Shown one piece after another: positions 41,823 through 52,800 of a stretch of 64,000 bases of DNA (the first letter of the stretch is position 1; every line of letters starts with the position of its first letter). Position numbers and translations under genes: made by a program. The DNA comes from Dehalococcoidia bacterium (lineage in GTDB: Bacteria; Chloroflexota; Dehalococcoidia; SpSt-223): contig JANWZD010000006.1 of NCBI GenBank assembly GCA_025054935.1, positions 88,228-152,227 of the forward strand, given 5' to 3'. The notes under the pieces are model-generated. The model did not search any database, had not been told where the DNA came from, and saw only the letters and a list, made by a program, of their open reading frames with translations.

Positions 41823-42772
41823 TGACCCTCGATCTGTCGGTCGTGATCGTCAACTGGAACGTCCGCGACCTGCTCGACGCCTGCCTCGCCTCGCTCCACG
41901 GTCGCGCCGCTGATGATGCGCCGAACGAGATCATCGTCGTTGACAACGGCTCGCGCGACGGTTCCGTCGCGATGGTGAAAGCGCGCTATCCGGGTGTCCG
42001 GCTCATCGAAGCGCCGCACAACCCGGGCTTTGCGGGCGGTACGAACCTCGGGGCGAGCGTCGCCTCGGGCCGCGCCCTCTTTCTGCTCAATCCGGACACC
42101 GTCGTCGAACCGGGCGCGCTCCGGCTGCTGACGCGGGCGCTCCGCAACGACCCGACGCTCGGCGCGGTCGGGCCGCAGCTGATTGCAAGCGACGGCTCGA
42201 CACAGTCGTCGCGCCGCCGCTTCCCAACTCCGGCGACGCTCTTCGTTGAAAGCACGCCGCTGCAGGGCGCGCTGGCGCGCCGAGCGATCCGCCGCTACTA
42301 CTTCGATGACGTGCCGCCTTCCGCGCGCGCGCAGCCCGACTGGCTTGTTGGCGCGGCAGTGATGATCCGGCGGAGCGCCTGGGACGACGTTGGACCGCTC
42401 GACGAAGGCTACTTCATGTATTTCGAGGAGACGGATTGGTTCCGCCGGGCAGCCGCTCGGGGCTGGCGCGCCGCCTATATTCCCGAGGCGCGGGTCATCC
42501 ACCATTCCGGGAAGAGCAGCGAGCAGAACATCGCCGCCCGTCACCTTCGCTTCACGGCGAGCAAGCTGCGGTATGCCGAGCGCTATCACGGCACGGCCCT
42601 CGCCCGCGTCCTTGGGGTGTGGCTGCGGCTCCTCTTCCTCGAGCAGCTGGCCGAGGAAGCAGGAAAGTGGGTGCTCGGCCACAAGCGGCCGCTCCGCACT
42701 CGCCGGATCAGTGAACTCAGCCGCGTCGTGACGAGGCGATGGAGCCGTGAAGCGAGCGTCTCTGCTGGGTAG
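41822..42772 (+). CDS. Family 2 glycosyltransferase (rhamnosyltransferase-like)
   Basis: 316 residues. Close in plan to the GT2 at 40129: VVIVNWNVRDLLDACLASL, VVDNGSRDGS, PHNPGFAGGTNLG, the NPD motif, and FMYFEETDWFRRAAARGWR. HHSGKSSEQN replaces the HFGGQST of the first GT2, which may reflect a different acceptor. One-base overlap with the preceding stop. Probably adds a second or third sugar in the same chain. Confidence 0.88.
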   Translation: MTLDLSVVIVNWNVRDLLDACLASLHGRAADDAPNEIIVVDNGSRDGSVAMVKARYPGVRLIEAPHNPGFAGGTNLGASVASGRALFLLNPDTVVEPGALRLLTRALRNDPTLGAVGPQLIASDGSTQSSRRRFPTPATLFVESTPLQGALARRAIRRYYFDDVPPSARAQPDWLVGAAVMIRRSAWDDVGPLDEGYFMYFEETDWFRRAAARGWRAAYIPEARVIHHSGKSSEQNIAARHLRFTASKLRYAERYHGTALARVLGVWLRLLFLEQLAEEAGKWVLGHKRPLRTRRISELSRVVTRRWSREASVSAG

Positions 42773-42775
42773 CTG

Positions 42776-43948
42776 ATGGCAACCGTCTGCATGGTAACAG
42801 GCGAATACCCGCCGATGGTCGGCGGCATCGCCGACTACACGGCGCGGCTCGTCGCTGCGCTGCGGGAGAGTGGTGAGACTGTCGCGGTGCTGACCGACCG
42901 CCGGGCGCTCGCGAGCGGAGCGTGCCACGGGGTCGACGCCGTACCTGGCTGGGGGTTCCGCCGCCTTCCTGCCGTCATTCGCGCTATTCGCCGCCGCGCG
43001 CCCGATCTTGTCCATATCCAATATCAGGCCGCCGCCTACGCGCTGCGCGGCGCGATCAGCTTTCTTCCTGCGCTTCTCCGTCCCACCCCGTGCCTCACCA
43101 CCTTCCACGACACCCGCCAGCCGTATCTTTTCCCCAAAGCAGGGCCGCTCCGCCGCTGGGCAAACGCCGTCCTTGCCCGCGACTCGCGCGCCGCTCTCTG
43201 CACCAACGCCGCCGACTGGCAGGTCATCGCCGGCTACGGCCAGCCGCTGGTCCGCCTGATCCCGCTTGGGAACAATGTGCCCCGCCAGCCCGTGACCGCG
43301 CGCGAGCGGCAGGCGGCGCGGGCACGGCTCGGCGCGGATGAGAACGACCTGCTCGTCGGCCATTTCGGCCTGATGGGCGCAACAAAGGGCGTCGAGACGC
43401 TGATCGCGGCGGTGGCGGCGCTCCCCCGCGCTCGGCTCGCCTTCATCGGCGCAGCAGCAGGAGCGAGCGACCCTCAGAACGCGGTCGCGGCCGAACGCGC
43501 GCGGGCGGCGATCGCAGCGGCCGGGCTGGAGCAGCGCGTGGCGTGGTCGGGGAAGGTTCCGCTCGCCGAGCTGTCGCATCTCCTCCAAGCGTGCGATCTG
43601 GTTGTGCTCCCCTACCATGATGGCGCCTCGTTCCGGCGGACGACGCTGATCGCTGCGCTCGCGAACGGCTGTGCGACGATCACGACGGCGCCGCCGCCAG
43701 GGTCACGCGCCCTCGCCGCGGTCGCGGGACTGCCGGAGCTCCGCCATGGCGAGAACCTCTGGCTTGTTCCTCCCGGCGACCCGCGGGCGCTCGCCGAAGC
43801 GATCCGCTTTCTTGGCGAGCAGCCAGCAGCGCGAGCTCGGCTCGGCGAGGCAGCGGCGCGGGCAGCAGCCGCTTTCGATTGGAAGAGGATTGCCGAGCAG
43901 CATCGGCAGCTTTACCGAGAGACGCTCGGCGGGGACCGATATGATTGA
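42776..43948 (+). CDS. Family 4 glycosyltransferase
   Basis: 390 residues, GT-B fold. Donor and acceptor domain marks are GEYPPMVGGIADYTARLVAA (9-28), LVHIQYQAAAYALRG, and later GHFGLMGATKGVETLIAAVA and VVLPYHDGASFRRTTLIAAL. The usual ExxxxxxxE catalytic motif of GT4 is hard to place: the segment near GASFRRTTLIAALANG has no first Glu, which may mean altered chemistry. Starts 3 nt after the previous gene. Confidence 0.85.
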   Translation: MATVCMVTGEYPPMVGGIADYTARLVAALRESGETVAVLTDRRALASGACHGVDAVPGWGFRRLPAVIRAIRRRAPDLVHIQYQAAAYALRGAISFLPALLRPTPCLTTFHDTRQPYLFPKAGPLRRWANAVLARDSRAALCTNAADWQVIAGYGQPLVRLIPLGNNVPRQPVTARERQAARARLGADENDLLVGHFGLMGATKGVETLIAAVAALPRARLAFIGAAAGASDPQNAVAAERARAAIAAAGLEQRVAWSGKVPLAELSHLLQACDLVVLPYHDGASFRRTTLIAALANGCATITTAPPPGSRALAAVAGLPELRHGENLWLVPPGDPRALAEAIRFLGEQPAARARLGEAAARAAAAFDWKRIAEQHRQLYRETLGGDRYD

Positions 43949-46380
43949 GCGGACCGCCATGCAGGCAGAGCGCGCGCGTGTGGTTCGACCCTTTTTCCGT
44001 TCGGAGCGCGGCCGCCGTGCGGACGATGGCCGCTAACGCTGCCCCCTCGGCGCTGCAGCGTCCTGCGGCGCAGCGGGCGCGCTCTGGCGCGGCTGCGGCG
44101 CGCGCGCTTGATGCCGCGCTCGGCCTAGGCGCAGCACTCCTCGCCCTAGCGCTCTACGTTCGGACACTGCTGCCGACGGTGGGGATCGGCGACACCGCCG
44201 AGTTCCAGTATGCGCTGACGACGCTGACGGTACCGCATCCCACCGGCTATCCGCTCTATGTCTTCCTCGGCAAAGCGTTCACTTTTCTCCCCTTCGGCAA
44301 CGAGGCGTACCGCGTCAATCTGCTCTCTGCCGTCTGCGCCGCCGGCGCGGTGGGGATGGCCTACGTCTTCGCTCGCCTCGTTGGGGCGCGGCCGCTGCCG
44401 GCTGCAGTCGGGGCGCTTGCTTTTGCCGTCGCCCCGGCGAACTGGTCGTGGGCGACGATCGCCGAGGTGTACGCGCTCCACGTCTTCTTCGTCGGCCTAG
44501 TGTTCGTTCTCTTTGCCCTGTGGGCGGTCGGCCGGGTCGAGCTCTGGGTTGCGGCTTTTGTCCTCGGGCTCAGTTTCGGCAACCACCGCGGCATGCTGCT
44601 CGTCGTCCCGGCGCTCGCCGTGCTCTGGTTTGTGGTCCGGCGGCCGCGGCCTCGCGACCTGCTCCGCCGCTACCGGCCCGACTGGCGCGTGATTATCGCC
44701 TTTGCGCTCCCGTGGCTGCTCTATCTCTTCATCCCGATCCGCGGCATCCCCGGCTACGACAGCTGGTGGGAGACCCTCAACTACGGCGCCTCCGGCTCGT
44801 CGCTGATCGCCCAGATCATTCTGATGAGCCGCGACCCCGTCGTCTCAGCACGAGACTATGTTTTCTCGATGCTGCCGGCACAGTTTGGGCTGCTGACGCC
44901 GCTCGCTGTCGCGGGGCTACCGCTGCTCGCCGCCGGCATACCGCGCGGCGGGGTGGTCCCAGCGCGCTGGGCCGCGGTGCTCATCGGCGTCGGCTGGGCT
45001 GGCATTCTCGCCTTTCACATCCCCGTTTACGGCGGCGACATCACCGGCTTTATGGCACCGACCTTCTGGATGCTCGCAGCATGCCTTGCTGCCACGCTTG
45101 AAGCGCTGGGCCGCGGCGGCGGCGCCCTCCTCAGCCGGGGAATAGCGGCGCGCCAGTCACGGCGCCTCAGCCCGCTCGCCGGAGCGGCCGTCGCGGCGAT
45201 CGCCTTCTGGGTCGGCCCGCGCGCCGTCGGAGAAGCGAACTTCCCGACCCAGGATTTGAGCGGCCATGTCATGCACGAACTGCGGGCAACCCAATTGCTC
45301 GAAGCGCTCGATCCCGGCGCGATCCTCGTCCTCAACGACGATTGGCTTCAGATCTGGCAGCTCAAGTACCAGCGCTACATCGCCGGCGTCCGCCCCGACA
45401 CGATCGTCATCCACGGCGAGCCGGAGCCGATCCTCCGCGCCGCGCTCGCTGAGGGACGGCCGGGCTATTCGATGAACTACGTGCCGGGCCTTGCTGCCGA
45501 GGGGCGGCTGATCCCGGTGCTCGGCTTCTGGCGCGCCCTCGAGCAGCCGGTGAACTATCAGCTGCGGCGCACGAGCGATATCGTCTTCGGCGATGCAATC
45601 GAACTCGCAGCGTGGTCGACGATCACCGACACGTTGCAGCCCGGCGGATTGTTTCCGCTCGTGCTGGAATGGCGGGTGCTGAAGGATGTGACAACCGATT
45701 ACGTGGTCTTCGTCCACCTCCTTGACGCCGCCGAGCGCAGCCCGGCCGGCTGGGACTCGCAGCCGCTGCGGGCAGAGAACCCGACGTCTCGCTGGAGAGC
45801 AGGTGAGCGCCACCTCGACCCCCACGGCTTGCTGCTGCCGAAGAACCTGCGGCCGGGCCGCTATATGGTCGAAGTCGGTCTCTATCCGGAAGGGTCCACC
45901 GACCGGCTGGTCGCGAAAAGCCCTGCCGGCCCCCCCGCCGACCGCGCGCTGCTCGGCCCCTTCCGAGTCGGGATCGGCACGCCATCGGTCGCGCCGGCGA
46001 CGCCTGCTCATGTCTCTGTCAGCGGCATGCTCACCCTGATCGGCTACGACCGCTCGGAGCGCACCGACCGCGGGACGCTTCCCGTCACCCTCTATTGGCG
46101 CGCCGACGCCGTTATGGACCTCGACTATACCGTCACGGTCCAGCTGCTCGACGGAGCGGGGCGACTGGTCGCTCAGCGTGACAGCCAGCCCCTTGACGGC
46201 AGCTACCCAACCACGATCTGGCGCCCCGGCGAGGTGGTCCCAGATCCGCACCGGGTCCCGGTGGCGGCCCTTCCGCCCGGCGATTATCGCCTGATCGCGG
46301 CGGTCTATGGCCCTGGCGGCGCGCGGCTTCCCGTCGGCGAAACCGACCTTATCGATCTCGGCCTGGTGCGCCTGCCATGA
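43945..46380 (+). CDS. DUF2723 membrane protein with two C-terminal modules
   Basis: 811 residues if it starts at the TTG at 43945 that overlaps the GT4 stop; an ATG at 44026 would give 784 and a cleaner N-terminus. DUF2723 is a GT-C relative: GIGDTAEFQYALTTL (about 79-93) holds acidic residues in the first loop, then HPTGYPLYVFLGKAF and WATIAEVYALHVFFV. Some eleven segments end near residue 440. The soluble part includes DWLQIWQLKYQRYIAGVRPD. Two shared modules follow (DYVVFVHLLDAAERS; YTVTVQLLDGAGRLVAQRDS). Likely an outer-face sugar transferase. Confidence 0.82.
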   Translation: MSGPPCRQSARVWFDPFSVRSAAAVRTMAANAAPSALQRPAAQRARSGAAAARALDAALGLGAALLALALYVRTLLPTVGIGDTAEFQYALTTLTVPHPTGYPLYVFLGKAFTFLPFGNEAYRVNLLSAVCAAGAVGMAYVFARLVGARPLPAAVGALAFAVAPANWSWATIAEVYALHVFFVGLVFVLFALWAVGRVELWVAAFVLGLSFGNHRGMLLVVPALAVLWFVVRRPRPRDLLRRYRPDWRVIIAFALPWLLYLFIPIRGIPGYDSWWETLNYGASGSSLIAQIILMSRDPVVSARDYVFSMLPAQFGLLTPLAVAGLPLLAAGIPRGGVVPARWAAVLIGVGWAGILAFHIPVYGGDITGFMAPTFWMLAACLAATLEALGRGGGALLSRGIAARQSRRLSPLAGAAVAAIAFWVGPRAVGEANFPTQDLSGHVMHELRATQLLEALDPGAILVLNDDWLQIWQLKYQRYIAGVRPDTIVIHGEPEPILRAALAEGRPGYSMNYVPGLAAEGRLIPVLGFWRALEQPVNYQLRRTSDIVFGDAIELAAWSTITDTLQPGGLFPLVLEWRVLKDVTTDYVVFVHLLDAAERSPAGWDSQPLRAENPTSRWRAGERHLDPHGLLLPKNLRPGRYMVEVGLYPEGSTDRLVAKSPAGPPADRALLGPFRVGIGTPSVAPATPAHVSVSGMLTLIGYDRSERTDRGTLPVTLYWRADAVMDLDYTVTVQLLDGAGRLVAQRDSQPLDGSYPTTIWRPGEVVPDPHRVPVAALPPGDYRLIAAVYGPGGARLPVGETDLIDLGLVRLP

Positions 46381-47147
46381 CGACTGCCAAGCGACGGGCA
46401 GCCGCAGCCCGACAGGCGCGTCGAGGGCGCCATTGGTCGAACGTCATCCCAGCGATCCTGATCATCCTGCTTGTCGGTGCGCTGCCGCTCTGGCTGCTCG
46501 CCGGGCGCGTCGAACTGAGCGAACTGGCCGGCTCGACGGTGGGAGAAATCGCCGTCTCGGCGCAGCCGACGGTCCGCTTCGTCGGCGCAGCAGATGGTCT
46601 GCGCTGGGTCGACGTTCGCGCCCGGCCGGCCGAGAGCGCCCCGGCAGCCATCCGCACCACGCTGATCGACGAGCGTCAGCCGGAGCGCCCGGTCGCGCGG
46701 TGGACGGTGACCCTTACGGGGCCGGGACCAGTGTGGATGGAAATGCCCCCGATCGCCCGCTCGGCCGGTGTTCCGTATCGCGTCGTCGTCGAGCCGGCCG
46801 CACCGGAACAGCCGGAAGTGTTTCTCCGCCTCGTTCTTGATCGGGAAGGGCAGCCTATCGTCGCGGTCCAGCGGTTCTACCGCGTCTCGCCGCTCACGTG
46901 GCTTGTCGTCATGGGCTCGCGACTCAGCGAAGCCGGAACGCTGATCCCCGTCCTCGTTGCCGGCGGAGCCCTCATGACGCTGTTCTGTTCGATCTTCGGC
47001 CTGCTCCTCTGGCGCTTCGGGTGGCCGGGAGCGCCGAGCTGGACGCTGGTCGGGCTGCTCGCCGCCGCGTGGGGCGTCGTCGCCATCCACGCCGCTGCCT
47101 CGGCTCAACTCTGGGCCCAGCTCACCGTCGCCTGGCCGGACGGATGA
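46377..47147 (+). CDS. Three-span membrane protein of unknown function
   Basis: 256 residues. A basic N-tail, a helix at about 24-43, an outer beta-rich domain of about 140 residues (around RFVGAADGLRWVDVRARPAE), then two helices at about 190-212 and 222-240. It is not the shared module, but sits exactly between two proteins that carry it and overlaps both by 4 bp. I do not recognise a family. It could be a partner subunit of one of the transferases. Confidence 0.6.
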   Translation: MTTAKRRAAAARQARRGRHWSNVIPAILIILLVGALPLWLLAGRVELSELAGSTVGEIAVSAQPTVRFVGAADGLRWVDVRARPAESAPAAIRTTLIDERQPERPVARWTVTLTGPGPVWMEMPPIARSAGVPYRVVVEPAAPEQPEVFLRLVLDREGQPIVAVQRFYRVSPLTWLVVMGSRLSEAGTLIPVLVAGGALMTLFCSIFGLLLWRFGWPGAPSWTLVGLLAAAWGVVAIHAAASAQLWAQLTVAWPDG

Positions 47148-49804
47148 TGAGCGCTGCAGCGTCCCCGCGCACGGTGCCGGCCGAGACGGCGGTGGCGGCG
47201 CGCCGGCCGTCGAGCGTCGGCATCATCGCCTGGGCGGCGGTTGGGCTTGTTCTTGCCGGTTTTGCGCTGCGGATCGTCGCGACGGGGGAGCCCTCCTACT
47301 GGGGCGACGAGATGGTGAGCGTCACCGTGGCGCGGATGCCCGCCGCGGCGATCCCCGGCTGGCTCGCCGAGAACGACCCCCACCCGCCGCTCTATTACCT
47401 CGCGCTCCACGGCTGGGTGCGCCTCGCCGGCGAGCGCGAGCTGGCGACCCGGGCGCTCTCGGCGCTGCTGGGCGCGCTCGCGATCCCGCTCGTCGGCGCG
47501 CTCGCCCGGCGGCTGCTCAGCCCGGCTGCCGCGGTTGTCGCGATGACCCTGATCGCCCTGAACCCGCTCCAGGTCGATCAAGCGCGCGACGCCCGCATGT
47601 ATCCCCTCCTCGTGGCACTCACCCTCGGCGCGACCCTTGTCCTCTGGCGGCAACTCAGCCGGCCAAGCGTCGCCGGCTGGACGGCCTACGCCCTTTTGGG
47701 TGCGGCAGCGCTCTACACCCACTACTACGGCGGACTGGCGCTGATCGCCCACGGCCTGTGGGTGCTGACGCTGCTCCCCGCAAACCGCCGCATCGTGCTC
47801 CAGTTCGCCGCTGCTGGGGCAGGGATCACGCTGCTCTACCTCCCGTGGCTGCTCCCTGGCCTCATCGTCATTACGGCGTACGAGGGATACGGCTGGGCGA
47901 CCGGCGAGAGCGGCATCGGGTCGTGGCCGCAGGCAGTGGCACGCTGCCTGCAGGTCTTCCTCACCGGGCCATGGACCCCTGATGCGCCGTGGAACAGCGT
48001 CGCCGCCGGTTTCGCGGTAGCGCTCGCTGCCGGCGGAGCGGTCGCCGCCTTCCGCTGTGACCGCCGCGCCGCGCTGCTGCTGACGCTGCTGCTGCTCGTT
48101 CCCATCACGATCATCTATGTCGCCTCGCTCCAGCGGCCGCTCTTCATGCCCCGCTATCTGATCATCGCCAGCCCCGCCTTTCTGCTACTTGCTGCCGCCG
48201 TGATCGCGGCACTGCGCGGCTGGCTCGCGCCGGCGGGTGTCGCCCTTGCTGCGAGCGTCTTGCTCGTTCAGGGGGTGGGGGTCGACCGCCTGCTCACCGA
48301 TCCCCGCTATGCCAACGCCGATTGGCGCGCTGCGGCGCGCTTCGTCGCGGCGCGCGAGCGCCCGAATGACGGCATCGTCTACGGTCACGACGGCATGAAA
48401 TGGCTGTTCGGCTTCTACCATCCTGGCGGGCCTGGGGAGTATATCCCGCCCTTCGCGGGGAAAGAGCGGCGGCAGGAGATCGAGGAAATGCTGCGGCGCT
48501 TCACTGCCGTTCACGAGCGCGTCTGGTTCGTGCCGTGGTGGAACAGCGACACCGACGTCATAGTCGAGCGCTGGCTGACGGACAATGCGTATCTCGCGCT
48601 CGACCGCTGGATCGACCGCAGTGTCCGACTCCTCCTGTTTGCCTCCCCAAGCGGCACCGCGCCGCTGCAGCCGAGCGGCACCGCCTTCGGCGGCATCCTC
48701 CAGCTTGACAGCTGGGCAATCGACCGGACCACAGCGAGCCAAGGCGACGTGCTGCGCGTTGACCTTCGCTGGATGGCGCTCGAGCCAGTCGAGGAGGAGG
48801 TTCGCCGGCTGCTCGTGCTCCGCGACCGCGCGGGGCGCCGCTTTGCCGTCAGCGACCGCGCCCCGCGCAACGCCCCGACCGCCGGCTGGCCCAAGGGGCG
48901 CGCCTTGACGGACCGGGTCGGGCTGCTCGTTCCGCCGGGAACGCCGGCGGGCGAATATGAACTGGCGGTCGGCCTCTACGCCGCTGCGACCGGCGCGCCG
49001 CTCGTCCCGACTGCCCCCGCGCCGGGCGGACTGCTGCGGCTGGGGACTGTTCGCGTCAGTGCCGAGACGCCGCGCTTCGACCCGGCCGCGGTCGATGCCG
49101 ACCGACCGCTTGCCATTGAGGTGGAGCCCGGCATCCGTCTCGTCGGGGTGAGCGTGGCGCCCGGCCCGCGCCGCCAAGGCGACCGGCTCGAGATCACGAC
49201 CTTCTGGCAGCCGCTCGCCGACGGGGCCGCAGCGACGATCCGCCTCGGCCTTGCCGACCGCGCCATCGCGAGCCGCGTCGGCGGCCTGCCCGCTGGCGCG
49301 GTCGAGCGGCGCGACCTTACGCTGCGCGTTCCGCCAACCCTCCCTCCCGGGCGGTACGCGCTCTGGGTCGCCGGCGAGGGCAGCCGGGTCACCATCGAGA
49401 CGATCGAGGTTGTGGCGGCGCCCCCTCTGCCGGCCCCCGCGCCGCCTGCCCAGATCATTGAGGCGCGGTTCGGCGACATTGCGACCCTCGTAGGCGCGAC
49501 GATCCGGCGCGAGGGCGGGGCGACCGAGGTGCGGCTGCTCTGGCAGGCCGAGCGCGAGGTCGACCAGGAACTGGCCGTCTTCGTCCACCTGCTCGACGAG
49601 GCCGGCCGGATCGTCGCCCAAGCGGACGGCCTGCCGGCGAACGGCGCTGCCCCGACCAGCCGCTGGACGCCGGGGCTGCGCTTCGACGACATCCGCCGGA
49701 TCGCCTCGGATGCGCCTGGGCGGATCATCGTCGGACTCTACGACCCCGCGACCCTTGAGCGCGTGCCGACGGGCAGCGGCGACAGCGTGCAGGTTGCGCC
49801 GTGA
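47144..49804 (+). CDS. GT39 membrane glycosyltransferase with the long C-terminal half shared with the SpeE-like proteins
   Basis: 886 residues from the first of two adjacent ATGs. GT39 marks: GEPSYWGDEMVSVTVARMP (about 43-61) with the catalytic acid pair, DPHPPLYYLALHGWVRLAG, and LIALNPLQVDQARDARMYPL. About ten membrane segments end near residue 380. The soluble part starts with ERPNDGIVYGHDGMKWLF (about 404-421) and has VWFVPWWNSDTDVIVERWL. Three shared modules follow (515-886). This whole C-terminal half closely matches that of the three following proteins. It should transfer a sugar from a lipid carrier outside the membrane. Confidence 0.82.
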   Translation: MMSAAASPRTVPAETAVAARRPSSVGIIAWAAVGLVLAGFALRIVATGEPSYWGDEMVSVTVARMPAAAIPGWLAENDPHPPLYYLALHGWVRLAGERELATRALSALLGALAIPLVGALARRLLSPAAAVVAMTLIALNPLQVDQARDARMYPLLVALTLGATLVLWRQLSRPSVAGWTAYALLGAAALYTHYYGGLALIAHGLWVLTLLPANRRIVLQFAAAGAGITLLYLPWLLPGLIVITAYEGYGWATGESGIGSWPQAVARCLQVFLTGPWTPDAPWNSVAAGFAVALAAGGAVAAFRCDRRAALLLTLLLLVPITIIYVASLQRPLFMPRYLIIASPAFLLLAAAVIAALRGWLAPAGVALAASVLLVQGVGVDRLLTDPRYANADWRAAARFVAARERPNDGIVYGHDGMKWLFGFYHPGGPGEYIPPFAGKERRQEIEEMLRRFTAVHERVWFVPWWNSDTDVIVERWLTDNAYLALDRWIDRSVRLLLFASPSGTAPLQPSGTAFGGILQLDSWAIDRTTASQGDVLRVDLRWMALEPVEEEVRRLLVLRDRAGRRFAVSDRAPRNAPTAGWPKGRALTDRVGLLVPPGTPAGEYELAVGLYAAATGAPLVPTAPAPGGLLRLGTVRVSAETPRFDPAAVDADRPLAIEVEPGIRLVGVSVAPGPRRQGDRLEITTFWQPLADGAAATIRLGLADRAIASRVGGLPAGAVERRDLTLRVPPTLPPGRYALWVAGEGSRVTIETIEVVAAPPLPAPAPPAQIIEARFGDIATLVGATIRREGGATEVRLLWQAEREVDQELAVFVHLLDEAGRIVAQADGLPANGAAPTSRWTPGLRFDDIRRIASDAPGRIIVGLYDPATLERVPTGSGDSVQVAP

Positions 49805-49847
49805 CCGCTAGCCGAGCGAGCGGGCATCGCCTAGATTCCGGCCCGCA

Positions 49848-52800
49848 ATGACTGTCGCTCCCCGCGAAACTTCTTGGCCTCGCGCCGCGAGTGTCGCCCC
49901 TTCCTTCCAGCGCGCTTTTCCCCTCCTGCTGACGTTCAGCCTCGTTCTGACAGGCGCGAGCGGGCTGATCTATCAGGTAGTCTGGTTCCGCACTCTCGGC
50001 TTGACCTTTGGGGTAACGGTTCAGGCGACAAGCGCCGTGCTCGCCGCCTTCATGGCCGGCCTCGCGATCGGCAGCCTCCTGATGGCGCGCTATGGCGGCC
50101 GCATCGCCAATCCGTTGCGCGCCTATGCCGTCGCCGAGATCGTCATCGGGCTGGCCGGCTTCGCCAGCCTCTGGGCGCTCGACGCCCTCCAGCCGCTCTA
50201 CCGCTGGTTTGCGATGACCGTTACCGACTCGCTCCCCGTGCTCACCACCGCCCGCTTTGCGCTCGCTTTTCTGATCATGCTGATCCCGACTACCCTGATG
50301 GGCGCAACGCTGCCGCTCGTCGTCAAAGCGACAGCACTTCGCTCCGGGTTCGCGGCGAGCCACGTCGGACTGCTCTACGCGGGCAACACGGCTGGCGCAA
50401 TTGCCGGAGCGTTCTTCGCCGGCTTTTACCTCATCGGCCTCTCTGGCCTGACAACGACGACCGCGATTGCCGCAACACTTAACCTCGCCGTCGGCGTCGC
50501 GTGGCTAGGCGCTTCGCGGGGAAAGCATGCTGCCTCCACCGAAAGACCGCGCGCTGCGGTGAGCGCCTCACGAGACGCTGCCTTTCCGCCGCCCCTCGTT
50601 GGAGCCGTCGTTGCCGTCTACGGCCTCTCCGGCTTCATTGCCCTTGCCTATGAAGTGGTCTGGGTGCGGGTGCTGGCCGGCATCTTCCCCGGCACGGTCT
50701 ACGCCTTCACCCTGATGCTCTGCGCCATTCTCTTCGGGATCGCGGCGGGAAGCTGGCTGATCTCGCCGCTGCTGCACCGCCGCTGGAACTGGCCGCTCAT
50801 CTTCGCCGCTCTTGAAGGGCTGCTCGGGCTGCTCGGTCTGCTCTCGATCGCTGTCCTCGCCAACGCCTACAGCATCGAGCGAACCGTGCGCGCCTTCGTC
50901 GGGCAGCGCGACCCGCTGCTCGGCGAGCCGTGGTTCATGGCAGGCTTCGGGCTCGTCGCGCTCGGTCCGGCCGCGCTGGTAATGGGCGCCCTCTTTCCAG
51001 TGGCAGCGAAGATTGTCGGAACGGGGCATCCCGACGCGGGGCGGCGGGTCGGGCTCGTCTACGGCGCGAACGTGCTCGGCGCGATCGCCGGGTCACTGGC
51101 AGGAGGCTTGATCTTGATCCCGCTGCTGGGAGCGCAGCGCACCCTCTGGCTGCTCGCGGCGGGCAACCTCCTCGCCGGAGCAGCAGTGCTCGCGTTCGCT
51201 CCAGCGCCCCTGAAGCGAAAGGCAGCCTTCGGCGGCGCAGCGGCAGCAGTCGCCCTCGCCGCCGCGCTCCTGACACCCGACTTGTACGGGACCTTGTTCG
51301 CAACCATCCCGTGGAACGAGCGCACCATCTGGTATCACGAAGGGCAAGACGCGACGGTACGCGTTGCAGACTCGCTCGCCGACGGAACGCGGGTGCTCTA
51401 CATCAACAGCGAGCATCAAGGGACCGATCGCGGGAGCGGGCTCCAGTTTCACTATCGGCTCGGCCATCTCGGCTCGCTCCTCCATCCCGAGCCGCGGGAC
51501 GTGCTGGTGATCGGCATGGGGGTGGGCGCGACGCCGGGCGCTGCCGCGCTCTACCCCGAATCGCGCGTCCGAGTGGTCGAGCTGTATCCCGGCGTCGTCG
51601 AGGCGGCGCGCCTCTTTCGCCACATCAACTACGACGTCCACCGCCGGCCGAATGTCGCGATCGAGGTGAACGACGGACGGAATTTCCTGCTCCTCAGCCG
51701 CCAAAAGTTCGATGTCATCCAAGCGGACCCCATTCTGCCGACGAATGCCGGCGCGGCCAACCTGTACTCGACCGACTACTACAAGCTGGCCCGAAGCGCC
51801 CTGAACGACGACGGGCTGATGGTCCAATGGCTGACGAACACCCTGCCCGGCGCGGCCTATCGGATGCTCTTACGCTCGTTTCTCGACGCTTTCCCCTACG
51901 CAACCCTCTGGCATAACGGCGCGATCCTCGTCGGCTCGCCGCAGCCGATTGTGCCCGACCCGGAGGCGATCGCCCGCAAGTTCAACCACCCCGAACTGCG
52001 CCAGGCGCTCGCCGCCCTTGGCTATACCAACGCCAGCGAGGTGCTCCGCGATTTCACTGCCGGCCCCGACGACCTGTGGGCCTTCGCGGGGGCCGGTCCG
52101 CAGGTAACCGACCGGTTCCCAGCCGTCGAGTACATCCGGACCGTGCCGTTCGAGGGGCCAGGCGCAACGCCGCAGTGGGCACGAGCCGCGCGCTATATCG
52201 AGCTGCGCCAGGGGCCGAATGACGGCATCGTCTACGGCGCGGGCGACGTCCGGGAGCGGCTGCGCGAGTATTACCGCGGGACGCTGTCCGAGTTCATCCT
52301 GCCGCCGACCGTTGAAGGACGCGAGCGCGCTCTCGAGGCGGACCTCCGCCGCTTTGCCGAAGGCAAGGAGGGGATCTGGCTAGTGCCGTGGTGGCAGAGC
52401 GACAGCGATGTGCTCGCCGAGGCGGTCTTGAACGGCAGCGCCTATCTGATTGCAGACCGCTGGCTTGGCGGCGTGCGCGTCCTCCGCTACGCCGGCCCCG
52501 CCTCGCTCCCCCTGCGGCCGGCGGATGTCAGCTTCGGGGATACCGTCCGGCTGCGCGGCTGGGGTATCGAGCGCGAGCAGGCAGCGGCGGGCGAAGCCGT
52601 TCGGGTAGCGCTCGAGGTCGAGGCGCAGACGGATATCCGCGAGAACATCAAGGCCTCGCTCCGCCTTGTCGATCGCAGCGGCCGGGTGCTCGCGGAAGTC
52701 GACCGGCTGCCGCGCAACGCGCCGATTGAGGAGTGGCGGCGCGGTCAGCGGGTCGTCGACCGGATTGGACTGCTCATTCCCCCGGGAACGCCGGCCGGCG

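Noticed and set aside
41723-43618. 631-codon minus-strand frame
   Set aside because: Antisense to three glycosyltransferase genes with clear motifs; composition is typical of a shadow.
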